Assembly: GCA_963781785.1 (NCBI GenBank)
Contig: CAWAHD010000002.1
Coordinates: 2,542,001-2,606,000, forward strand
DNA length: 64,000 nucleotides
Direction: 5' to 3'
Source of the DNA: CAWAHD01 sp963781785
Lineage (GTDB): Bacteria; Planctomycetota; Planctomycetia; Isosphaerales; Isosphaeraceae
Positions 8,964 to 16,780 of this stretch are shown one piece after another. The notes under the pieces are model-generated. The model did no database searches. It was not told where the DNA came from and worked only from the letters and a program-made list of their open reading frames with translations. Numbering within the stretch: position 1 is the first letter of the stretch; every line of letters starts with the position of its first letter. A program made the translations under genes and the position numbers.

Positions 8964-10079
8964 ATGAGCGGAGTACGGGTCCTGGTTGGAACAAAGAAGG
9001 GTGCCTTCGTCCTGACGTCGGACGCCCAGCGCCAGCGTTGGGATATCAGCGGCCCGTTCTTCGCGGGCTGGGAGATCTATCACTTGAAGGGCTCGCCCGT
9101 TGACTCCAACCGGCTGTACGCGTCGCAGAGTAGCGGGTGGTTCGGGCAGATGATCCAGCGCTCAAGTGATGGCGGCAAGACGTGGGAGCCGGTCGGTAAC
9201 GAGTTCAAGTACGACGGCGTTCCGGGCACCCACCAGTGGTACGACGGCACGCCGCATCCGTGGGAGTTCAAGCGAGTCTGGCATCTCGAGCCGTCGCTCT
9301 CCGATCCGGACACGGTTTACGCCGGGGTCGAAGACGCCGCGCTGTTCCGCTCATCCGACGGCGGGACGTCTTGGCAGGAGCTGCCCGGTCTGCGCGGGCA
9401 CGGCTCAGGGCCCCGCTGGCAGCCGGGCGCCGGCGGTCTGGGCCTGCATACGATCCTCTTGGACCCGAGCAATCACGAGCGGATCTATATCGCGATCTCG
9501 GCGGCCGGCGCGTTCCGGACCGACGACGGCGGCAAAACGTGGCGGCCGATCAACCGCGGGCTGCACTCGCAATACATCCCCGACCCGACGGCCGAGGTCG
9601 GTCACTGCGTTCATCGGATCGCAATGCACCCATCGCGTCCCGGCGTGCTGTTCATGCAGAAGCACTGGGACGTCCTGCGCACCGATGACGCCGGCGATTC
9701 GTGGCACGAGGTCAGCGGCAACTTGCCAACCGATTTCGGGTTCGTGATCGACGTGCATGCGCACGAGCCGGAAACCATCTACGTCGTGCCGATCAAGAGC
9801 GACAGCGAGCATTTTCCGCTCGATGGGAAACTGCGGGTCTATCGCAGCAAGACCGGCGGCAACGACTGGGAACCGCTCACGAAGGGGCTGCCGCAAAGCG
9901 ACTGCTACGTCAACGTCCTGCGCGACGCGATGGCGGTTGACTCGCTCGACGAGTGCGGCGTGTACTTCGGAACGACGGGCGGCCAGGTTTACGCGTCGGC
10001 CGACTCAGGCGACAGTTGGGCACCGATCGTGCGCAATCTGCCGGCCGTTCTCTCCGTCGAGGTTCAGACACTGCCATGA
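8964..10079 (+). CDS. BNR/Asp-box beta-propeller protein (sialidase-like fold)
   Basis: A 371-residue protein without signal peptide. It contains at least five Asp-box-like motifs: SSDGGKTWEP, SSDGGTSWQEL, TDDGGKTWRP, TDDAGDSWHE and SADSGDSWAP, which mark blade turns of a six- or seven-bladed propeller of the VPS10/photosystem II stability factor/sialidase type. No sialidase catalytic set (Arg triad, Tyr-Glu) is evident, so sialidase activity should not be assumed. The ATG at 8964 has GAGGAG upstream; an earlier ATG at 8916 is less likely. It overlaps the next gene (ATGA), and this pairing with a MoaD/ThiS-like protein recurs in soil bacteria as far as I recall. Confidence 0.8.
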   Translation: MSGVRVLVGTKKGAFVLTSDAQRQRWDISGPFFAGWEIYHLKGSPVDSNRLYASQSSGWFGQMIQRSSDGGKTWEPVGNEFKYDGVPGTHQWYDGTPHPWEFKRVWHLEPSLSDPDTVYAGVEDAALFRSSDGGTSWQELPGLRGHGSGPRWQPGAGGLGLHTILLDPSNHERIYIAISAAGAFRTDDGGKTWRPINRGLHSQYIPDPTAEVGHCVHRIAMHPSRPGVLFMQKHWDVLRTDDAGDSWHEVSGNLPTDFGFVIDVHAHEPETIYVVPIKSDSEHFPLDGKLRVYRSKTGGNDWEPLTKGLPQSDCYVNVLRDAMAVDSLDECGVYFGTTGGQVYASADSGDSWAPIVRNLPAVLSVEVQTLP

Positions 10080-10372
10080 TCCGCGTCGTGCTCCCCACCC
10101 ATCTCCGAACGCTGGCGCACGTCGCCGGTGAGGTAGAGCTGTTCGTCGAGGGACCGGTCACATTGTGCTCGGTCCTCGACGCGCTCGAAGCACGGTTTCC
10201 CATGTTGCGAGGGACGATCCGCGACCACGACACCAAGCGGCGCCGACCGTTCTTGCGGTTCTTCGCCTGCGCCCTCGACCTGTCGCACGACCCTCCGGAC
10301 GCCCCGCTTCCCGAGGCGGTTGCCACCGGGGCGGAGCCGCTGTTGGTCGTGGGGGCGATCGCGGGGGGGTAG
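10076..10372 (+). CDS. MoaD/ThiS-family ubiquitin-like protein
   Basis: A 98-residue protein whose start overlaps the stop of the propeller gene. The pattern fits the beta-grasp sulfur carriers: an initial beta strand (MIRVVLPTHLRTLAHV), a helix with VLDALEARFPML, and a hydrophobic strand near the C-terminus (PLLVVGAIAGG). It ends in Gly-Gly, the C-terminal feature needed for activation by E1-like enzymes and thiocarboxylate formation. No moeB/thiF-like or molybdopterin gene is in the window, so the partner enzyme is unknown and could be encoded elsewhere. Confidence 0.75.
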   Translation: MIRVVLPTHLRTLAHVAGEVELFVEGPVTLCSVLDALEARFPMLRGTIRDHDTKRRRPFLRFFACALDLSHDPPDAPLPEAVATGAEPLLVVGAIAGG

Positions 10373-10407
10373 GGGCTGGCAGGTGGTGTCGCGCGACGAG
10401 TGAATCA

Positions 10408-11436
10408 ATGAGCCTCGATCATCTCAAAACCAAGCTGTTTTCGGCGACTGACGGTCGGGATGCTTGTGAAGCCATCAACAAGTTGGCGAAGCTTGCAAAA
10501 AAAGGCAGCGAGGAAGCGAAGAGCGTGCTGGCTGCCTACGTTCAAGACGGGGCGATCAATCACATGAGAGCACACGCGTGCTCGGGTCTTGCGGAAGCCA
10601 TCAGGGAGCCGCACGCCCAGTTCGCCGCAGTGTTTCAGGTCGGGCTGGCCGATCCTGACGTCCGGTACTGGAGCATTCTCGGCTACATCAATTCTGCCGG
10701 AAAGGCCGCCTACAAGGAACTGATTCAAATCGCCGAGGATAACAGCTTCCGTTTCGAGGAACGCGCCCACGCCATCAAATGCCTCGCGAGATTCAGCAAG
10801 CAGAAGTTCGACCGGGGCTTACCGTCTGATCCGGGTTTTTGGAAGGAAAAACACCTGCGACTTGCCGAGCTTCGCGCCTGGGCGAAGAGTGGCTTTGCGG
10901 AGGGCATCGAATATCCTCAACCGAGACGGCACCCTGCCTTGGACAGGCCGCAAACGGAATTCGAGAAAATCGTCCACAGACTCGACAAGAAGCTGGCCAA
11001 ACATCGGAAGCGGCAGCAGGATCTGGCAGAGCCAACCAACTGGCTTGTGATCGCTGACAGTCATGACATCGACCGCATCAAAGCCAGGTGGGAGCTGCCG
11101 GCGACCTATCTTGATTTTCTGACACGGTTTTCTCCTCTCCGAGTGAACATCAGGGCTCGCCGGTTCTATAATCCGTTCTGGCTCTTTGGCGCGGCAGAAC
11201 TGCTCAAAGCGCAGAATGGTTATTCCTTCAATCCCATCGACGAGCAACCCATATCGGACTGGCCTGCGCATCTTGTGGTCATCGCCAGTCATGGCGGCGA
11301 TCCGTGGGTTCTCGATCTGTCGCATTCGGATGGTAATGATGCTCCGATATGGACGTCCGCGCATGGCACGGGCGAGTGGAGATTTGAGCCAGTCGCCGAT
11401 TCCTTTGTGGAGTTTCTGGAACAACTGGTGACCTGA
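10408..11436 (+). CDS. HEAT-like plus SMI1/KNR4 (SUKH) domain protein
   Basis: A 342-residue soluble protein. Residues 1-170 are helical and repeat-like (DACEAINKLAKLAKKG, ACSGLAEAIREP, WSILGYINSAGKAAYKELI), consistent with HEAT/ARM-type repeats. From about residue 225 the sequence fits the SMI1/KNR4 fold: LPATYLDFLTRFSPL, the FWLFGAAELLKAQNGY segment, HLVVIASHGGDPWVLDLS and the closing FVEFLEQLVT. SUKH proteins are often immunity proteins against contact-dependent or secreted nuclease toxins. No toxin gene is adjacent here, so the immunity role is only a family-based inference. Confidence 0.7.
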   Translation: MSLDHLKTKLFSATDGRDACEAINKLAKLAKKGSEEAKSVLAAYVQDGAINHMRAHACSGLAEAIREPHAQFAAVFQVGLADPDVRYWSILGYINSAGKAAYKELIQIAEDNSFRFEERAHAIKCLARFSKQKFDRGLPSDPGFWKEKHLRLAELRAWAKSGFAEGIEYPQPRRHPALDRPQTEFEKIVHRLDKKLAKHRKRQQDLAEPTNWLVIADSHDIDRIKARWELPATYLDFLTRFSPLRVNIRARRFYNPFWLFGAAELLKAQNGYSFNPIDEQPISDWPAHLVVIASHGGDPWVLDLSHSDGNDAPIWTSAHGTGEWRFEPVADSFVEFLEQLVT

Positions 11437-11564
11437 TTGGCTCTTGTTCGTCACCCGGCGCACGACCTGACCGGGTGCGACCGGAGGCCCATGCGTCAAT
11501 CCGTGCGGGTTCTCGGCTTCAGGCGCTCGGCGTTGGCCTGGAAGCTGTTAGCGGCACTGGGCTA

Positions 11565-11601
11565 CCATGAAATTCCCCCATCGCCTGACGGAATTTCATG
11601 G
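11565..11601. terminator. 12-bp perfect inverted repeat over the methyltransferase stop codon
   Basis: CCATGAAATTCC (11565-11576) is the exact reverse complement of GGAATTTCATGG (11590-11601), with a 13-nt loop. The stop codon of the minus-strand methyltransferase (11596-11598) lies in one arm. It has no T run, so a bidirectional terminator or an mRNA-stabilising hairpin is possible. Confidence 0.4.
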
Positions 11602-12579
11602 ACGACACTCGACGACAAAGTACCCCGATGGCTGGCGCTCGGCGGCGAGCACGTCGAGCCCAACGTCTTCCGCGAGCTCCCGGAACTCAGATAGAGTGCG
11701 ATGCTTACCTCCCACGAGCACCATTTCGATCGACAGGCTGATGGGCGCATCGTCGGGTCCGACGCCGCCGAGCACAACGACTCGACCGGTGGGTCGCGCT
11801 GCCTCGGCACAGCGGCCAAGGACCAGCTTCGCTTCACGATCGGGCCAGTTGCTGATGATTTTCCTCAGAAGATACAGGTCAGCGCCGGAGGGCAGCGGGT
11901 CGAAGAAGCTTTGCCCGATGATCGTGACGCGGGCGGCCACGCCGGCAGCGTCGAACACTTCGCCCGCGAGAGCCGCGGTTCGGGGGAACTCGATTAGCGT
12001 CCCGTGGATCTGCGGGCACCGGCGGAGGATCTCGGCGAGCATCGCTCCGGTACCTCCGCCGACGTCGACCACGCTCCGGACCGATCCCCAGCCCCCGCTG
12101 ATCGCGAACTCTGCGTTCGGAGTCCCGTGTCCCGGCGGCCCCATGAGGGCGTCGAAGCTCGCCCCGACGTCCGGATGGGCCTCCAGGTCCTCCCAGAACG
12201 GCAGGCCGAAGACTTCAGGGTAGGCCGGCGTGCCGGTCCGGACGTAGGTGAGGAGCGTGCCCCACGCGTGGGCCATGCGGCCACCGATGCCCTCGAGGTC
12301 GAGCCCGAGACGCTGCGACGGGTCGAGTAACCCCCGAGCGGCTTGGTTCAGAACGAACCGGCCCGGGCTCGTCTCCTCAAAAACGCCCTTACCCACAAGG
12401 TATGTGAGCAGCCGGTGCAGGGCATAGCGATCACAGCTTGCCGCAGCCGCGATGTCGCCAATCTGCTCTCGGCCCGCGGCGATGTGGTCGGCAATCCGCA
12501 AGGTCGCCACGACGTGGATACACCACGGCGTACACAGATCGCTGAGCGCTCCCAGATCCGCGACTTGTTGCTCTGGCAT
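11596..12579 (-). CDS. O-methyltransferase-fold protein (plant OMT family 2 type)
   Basis: A 327-residue protein with an N-terminal winged-helix dimerisation domain (residues 10-90) and a Rossmann domain with the SAM-binding loop VDVGGGTGAM at 171-180. The layout is that of acetylserotonin/hydroxyneurosporene O-methyltransferases. The catalytic base normally sits in an LHDW-type motif; the matching position here reads IISNW (241-245), so the histidine is Ser. It may therefore methylate by proximity only, or catalyse a different SAM-dependent reaction, as known for some members. AAGGTGG lies upstream of the ATG at 12579. Confidence 0.8.
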   Translation of the reverse strand: MPEQQVADLGALSDLCTPWCIHVVATLRIADHIAAGREQIGDIAAAASCDRYALHRLLTYLVGKGVFEETSPGRFVLNQAARGLLDPSQRLGLDLEGIGGRMAHAWGTLLTYVRTGTPAYPEVFGLPFWEDLEAHPDVGASFDALMGPPGHGTPNAEFAISGGWGSVRSVVDVGGGTGAMLAEILRRCPQIHGTLIEFPRTAALAGEVFDAAGVAARVTIIGQSFFDPLPSGADLYLLRKIISNWPDREAKLVLGRCAEAARPTGRVVVLGGVGPDDAPISLSIEMVLVGGKHRTLSEFRELAEDVGLDVLAAERQPSGYFVVECRP

Positions 12580-12832
12580 GAAAAACCACCTTCAAACCTC
12601 ATCGACTCGACGACACGCTCCGCCTGTCAGGATCGACCCTTTTCATAACAGAGGCGGCCTGGTTTCTCCAGGGTTCCCCTCGCCGTCACCAGCATTCCGG
12701 CCACAACATGGCGTCGGGTTCACCACCGTGTCGACAGTCTTGCGACCCGTCATCGAGGCGATTACCATTCATCCATCCGTCCAATCGTCCAGCTTGGATT
12801 CGCAGCTCGACGCACCTGAAGAGGAAACCGCA

Positions 12833-13642
12833 ATGTCGACCGATCGCGGCGCGGAGGGCGAGAGCCCGTCTCATGGTTCCGGCGAGACTTCTGGTGAGGA
12901 GCACCCGTACCGGGGCGAGGCACTGGGAGGAGCGACGGCCACAGTGTGTCCCGGATTCGATCCCGAGCCCATACGCTACATCTTGTTCCAGCCGGCGATG
13001 CGAATCCTGCTCATTTTCGGCCTGGTCGTCGCGCTCTTCGCCGCAGGGTGCTTCGCAGGAGGCCATGCGCTTGCCACGTCTGGTGCGTGGTTGCCTGGGC
13101 TGCTCGCGTGGCCGGTCTATGGCCTGGGTGTGCTCTTGGTCCTGATCGACCTGATCGTCATCGCCCTGATGGTCATGGGGTACAACGCAACCGCCCGATA
13201 TTTCAAGAATGCCCTGCTGACCCCCGGCGTCGTTGTTTCGGAGAAGCCGCTTGCCATCGTGATCCTCGCCCCCCTGGGTGACGGAACGGGGCCCGATTAC
13301 CATGGACTCCAACGCCTGTCATTGAGCTCGCTGCCCTCTCATCCCCGTACGCCGGGTACGCGCCTTCCCGTCGTCTCTGCCTTCCTGCCCGCTGAGGGTC
13401 TGGACCGCTGGCTCGCGTTCTCTCCGGAGCTGGTCTCTTGGGGGACCGGACGACGGGCAAACATCGAGCAGTGCTTTCTCCGTCTCGGAACGCACGATTT
13501 CGAACGGCTCGATGCCTGTGTTGCCAAAGGGCTCATCCCGAAAGACGACGATGAACTGATCTTGCTCGACGGGGCCGACAACAAGCTGGCGAGCTTGTCC
13601 ATCAAAGAAGAGAAGCAGAAATATCAGACCCCGGCGAGCTGA
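12833..13642 (+). CDS. Membrane protein of unknown function (possibly DUF3239-like)
   Basis: A 269-residue protein with a hydrophilic N-terminus and two adjacent transmembrane helices (about residues 57-80 and 90-115: ILLIFGLVVALFAAGC and YGLGVLLVLIDLIVIALMV). A cytosolic or external C-terminal domain of about 150 residues follows. The architecture resembles proteins annotated DUF3239, but I am not certain. The ATG at 12833 is preceded by GAAGAGGAAACCGCA. An open frame extends upstream but lacks a ribosome binding site. It stands alone between divergent and convergent neighbours. Confidence 0.65.
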   Translation: MSTDRGAEGESPSHGSGETSGEEHPYRGEALGGATATVCPGFDPEPIRYILFQPAMRILLIFGLVVALFAAGCFAGGHALATSGAWLPGLLAWPVYGLGVLLVLIDLIVIALMVMGYNATARYFKNALLTPGVVVSEKPLAIVILAPLGDGTGPDYHGLQRLSLSSLPSHPRTPGTRLPVVSAFLPAEGLDRWLAFSPELVSWGTGRRANIEQCFLRLGTHDFERLDACVAKGLIPKDDDELILLDGADNKLASLSIKEEKQKYQTPAS

Positions 13643-13679
13643 CCATGACAAACGCAGAGAATGCCGACGCTCGCGATGA

Positions 13680-14093
13680 CTACGCTTGACCCTTAAGTCG
13701 CAGATCGCGCATCCGGTCGACCGCCTCGCTCGGGCCGAAATCGTCGAGCTCGAACATCTGGCGAATCTCGATCTCCACATTTCCGTCGGCATCGAGAACA
13801 GGCCAGCGTTTGACCCATTCGATCGCCTCTTCCTTCGACTTCACCTGGATGATCGTGTAGCCGCCGATCAGTTCCTTCGTCTCGCTGAACGGGCCGTCGA
13901 TGACGATCGGTTTCCCGCCCGAGAATTTGACACGCGCGCCCTTCGAGCTTGGCTGGAGCCCCGCGGCATCGACCAGTACGCCTGCTTGGGCGAGGGATTC
14001 GTGGTACTTGACCATTTCCGCAAAGAGCTGCTCGCTCGGCATGACGCCCATCTCGGTGCTCTTGTCGGCTTTGCGCATGATCATGAATCGCAT
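13680..14093 (-). CDS. YCII-related (DGPF) protein
   Basis: A 137-residue protein with the family hallmark VIDGPFSETKELIGGYTII at about residues 62-81 and a start MRFMIMRKADK. It is a second YCII paralogue in this window (compare 8400-8756) and belongs to the longer subgroup with a C-terminal helix. The function is unestablished; the family is frequently co-encoded with ECF sigma factors. Here the neighbour is the photolyase cluster instead. Confidence 0.85.
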   Translation of the reverse strand: MRFMIMRKADKSTEMGVMPSEQLFAEMVKYHESLAQAGVLVDAAGLQPSSKGARVKFSGGKPIVIDGPFSETKELIGGYTIIQVKSKEEAIEWVKRWPVLDADGNVEIEIRQMFELDDFGPSEAVDRMRDLRLKGQA

Positions 14094-14305
14094 CGTTATC
14101 GCTCCTCGAAAGTTCTTGTGGGTGCGAGCCGGGCTTCGGTGCGCGGAGTGCGGCCTTGGTCCAGCGTCTCATCTTGATGTCGAACGACCGGTGCGGAAGT
14201 CGACAGGTTCTCCATCTTTTTTCGAAGATCGTGTGTGTCACCGAACCAGGCGGCGAGTCCCAGTATCACGTTTAGTGTGGAAATCCTGCTCGGGAACCCT
14301 TCGCC

Positions 14306-14541
14306 ATGAGTACGCTTGAGCGCCTGACCGACCAGGGACTGGTCAAGCCGCCGCGCTGGCTGCCCGGAAATGTCCAATACGAGACGATCATGGGGTCGGT
14401 TGCGTACGGCGTATCTTCGGATACCAGTGACGTCGATCTGTACGGCTGGGCGATCCCACCGAAGGAAGACCTGTTCCCTCACCTTCGAGGCGAAGTGCTC
14501 GGTTTCGGCACGCCCAGGCCGAGATTCGAACAGCATCGGCT
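14306..14541 (+). pseudogene. Truncated nucleotidyltransferase (Pol beta superfamily)
   Basis: From ATG 14306 the protein reads LVKPPRWLPGNVQYETIMGS, then AYGVSSDTSDVDLYG, the GSxAYG...DxD active-site signature of minimal nucleotidyltransferases, followed by FPHLRGEVLGFGTPRPRFEQ. The similarity stops near 14540, exactly where the 3' end of the oppositely oriented photolyase gene begins. The remaining open frame to 14698 is antisense to photolyase. The gene has lost most of its length, so this is a rearrangement junction. Confidence 0.65.
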
Positions 14542-15991
14542 TCACTTCTTGATTCGCTCGAAGGCTTCGAGCGCAGCGTCCGCGAGCCTCTCGGTGGTTC
14601 ACAATGGGTTGTGGGTAGGTACGTCCCAGTTCAATACCCGCGCCGGCCAGAATCCCGGCCGGAGCTTCCCAAGGCTTGTGAATCCACTCGTTCGGTAACC
14701 TGGCCAATTCGGGAATCCAGCGGCGGACGTAGCCACCTCTCGGGTCAAACTTCACCCCCTGGCTCACCGGGTTGAAAATCCGGAAATAGGGGGCGGCGTC
14801 AGCCCCGCAACCGGCGGTCCACTGCCAGCCCAGCGTGTTATTGGCCAGGTCTGCGTCCACCAAGGTGTCCCAGAACCAGGCCGCCCCCTGTTGCCAGGGA
14901 ATCAGCAAGTCCTTGACCAGGAACGACGCCACAACCATGCGCACGCGGTTGTGCATCCAACCGGTGTGCCACAGCTCGCGCATGCCGGCGTCGATGATGG
15001 GATAGCCGGTGCGGCCACGCTGCCACGCACGGAGGTTTCTTCGGTTTGGTTTCCACGGAAAGGCGGTAAACTCCTCACGGAGCGGCTGGTCCGGCGTGTG
15101 CGGAAAGTGGTACATCAGGTGGTGCGCAAACTCCCGCCAGCCGAGCTCACTCAAGTAAACACGGATGGCTTCGGCGTCCTCGCGGGTGGCTGCGTCACGC
15201 CGCTGTGCGCGAATGGCGTGCCAGATCTGCCTCACGCTGATTTCGCCGAAATGAAGGTGGGGCGACAGGCGCGACGTGCCCGGGCTGTCGGGCCAGTCTC
15301 GTTCGATCGAATACTCGAAGAGCGTTCCCGCGAGGAAGCGGTCCAGTTGTTCGGAAGCTGCTCGCTCGCCCGGACGCCACCCGGCACGAAGCCCGCCGGT
15401 CCAGTCGATCGTCGGCTCCAGACCCAGGTCGATCAGTTCGAGCGAGGCCGGCCATTCCGCCGGACTTGCGATCCGAACAGGCGCGTCCTCCGGCAATGCG
15501 GGCTTCGGCTGCCCCAGACAGGCTTTCCAGAACGCAGAGAACACCTGGTAAGGCTGACCGTTTTGACGTCGCACCGTCCATGGCTCGAAGAGCAGACCGC
15601 CGTTAAAGCTCTGCGCCACCAGCCCATCCTGCTCCAGAGCGGCTTTCACGCGAGTGTCGCGCTTGATGGCTGCTGGCTCATACCGGCGGTTCCAGTAGAC
15701 CGCGGTCGCGCCCGATTGAGCGACCAGCTCGCGGATCGCTCCCAGTGCCGAGCTGCGCCGGATGATCAAGCGCGAGCCGCGCTCACGCAACGAGGCGTCC
15801 AGCCGAGCGAGCGACTCGTGCAGCCACCACTTGGCTGCCGCCCCCGTTTGCCATCGGCCTTCTTCCTCGGGCGACCAGATGAAGACAGGGATGATTGGCC
15901 CCCCGCGGCGTGCCGCGGCCAGGAGCGCCGGATTGTCGGCGAGGCGCAGGTCGTGCCGAAACCAGACAAGTGAACCAGTCGCTGCGCTCAT
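14542..15991 (-). CDS. phr: Deoxyribodipyrimidine photo-lyase, 3' frameshift
   Basis: About 482 residues once one extra base is removed. The N-terminal photolyase alpha/beta domain starts LVWFRHDLRLADNPALL. The FAD-binding C-terminal domain includes SPHLHFGEISVRQIWHAI, GWREFAHHLMYHFP, RTGYPIIDAGMRELWHTGWM and NNTLGWQWTAGCG. The enzyme repairs UV-induced cyclobutane pyrimidine dimers using light. An extra C at 14580-14581 shifts the frame within the last 14 codons; the corrected end is EARDAALEAFERIKK, a normal terminus, so activity may survive. A fasciclin gene and a CarH-like regulator lie upstream. Confidence 0.9.
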
Positions 15992-16037
15992 GGCCGCGTG
16001 CCAGCCCGAACAAGGTCGCACACCTTGGCGGGCGGAC

Positions 16038-16550
16038 TTATTCCTTGGTGTCTTCAGGGGGCGTCAGGACGGTGTCGATCACGTGGATCACGCCGTTCTT
16101 GCACTCGATGTCCGTCTTCGTCACGTTCGCGCCGCCGACCTTGACCTTGCCGTCCTTGGCCTCAATCGTAACGGACTTCCCCTCGACCGTCTTCGCCGAG
16201 TCAAGCTTGGCCACCTCTGCCGCCATCACCTTCTTTGCGACGACATGGTAATTCAGGATGGTCTTCAGAGCTTCCTTGTCCTTGAGCAGTGCTTCCAGCT
16301 TCTCCTTGGGAAGCTTCGCAAAGGCCTCGTCGTTCGGCGCGAAAATGGTGAACGGGCCGTCTCCCTTGAGCGTATCGACCAGACCGGCCGCCTCGAGCGC
16401 TGTGACGAGCGTCTTGAACTGACCGTCGTCCGTGATGGTCTGGACGATGTCCTTGTCGTCGTTCGCGGCCGCCGCCATCCGGTGTGCCGTCAGAGCGCCG
16501 ACCAGGCACAGCCCAGCAAGCACGCTTGCCACGGAAAAGATGCGCTTCAT
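16038..16550 (-). CDS. Secreted fasciclin (FAS1) domain protein
   Basis: A 170-residue protein: a signal peptide (MKRIFSVASVLAGLCLVGAL) and one FAS1 domain with both conserved boxes, TIFAPNDEAFAKLP and the NYHVV / NGVIHVIDTVLTPP pair. FAS1 domains mediate adhesion and matrix contacts. The start at 16550 has AGGAG 8 nt upstream, better than the ATG at 16568. It is divergent from the CarH-like regulator, sharing the operator-rich intergenic region 16551-16780. Confidence 0.9.
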   Translation of the reverse strand: MKRIFSVASVLAGLCLVGALTAHRMAAAANDDKDIVQTITDDGQFKTLVTALEAAGLVDTLKGDGPFTIFAPNDEAFAKLPKEKLEALLKDKEALKTILNYHVVAKKVMAAEVAKLDSAKTVEGKSVTIEAKDGKVKVGGANVTKTDIECKNGVIHVIDTVLTPPEDTKE

Positions 16551-16620
16551 GAGTGATGCTCCTTGCAAAAGTAGCCGAAATCAGACACCGCGTTCTCACG
16601 CACAGTCAATCGCTGAATAA

Positions 16621-16736
16621 CGTTCATATCGTTCACATTTCTACGAAGGGGCATCGGGAAAGTCAACCAAAAAACACGAGAAAACACGCAATTCGATCTA
16701 GAACAAAAGATTCACAACGTTCAAAATAAGGTTGTG
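16621..16736. promoter_or_regulatory. Candidate regulator-binding sites between fasciclin and MerR-type genes
   Basis: The divergent intergenic DNA is AT-rich compared with its surroundings. CGTTCA occurs three times (16621-16626, 16630-16635, 16718-16723). A 6-bp inverted repeat CACAAC/GTTGTG (16713-16718 with 16731-16736) surrounds the third copy. Its placement before a CarH/LitR-like gene makes it a reasonable autoregulatory operator, but binding is inferred. Confidence 0.4.
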
Positions 16737-16780
16737 CGTTTGTTGGTTTGTGGACGATCGATGGGTGCGAGGATGGAACA

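Noticed and set aside
8964..10079. Calling this gene a sialidase
   Set aside because: Only the Asp-box fold motifs are present; the catalytic residues of sialidases are not evident.
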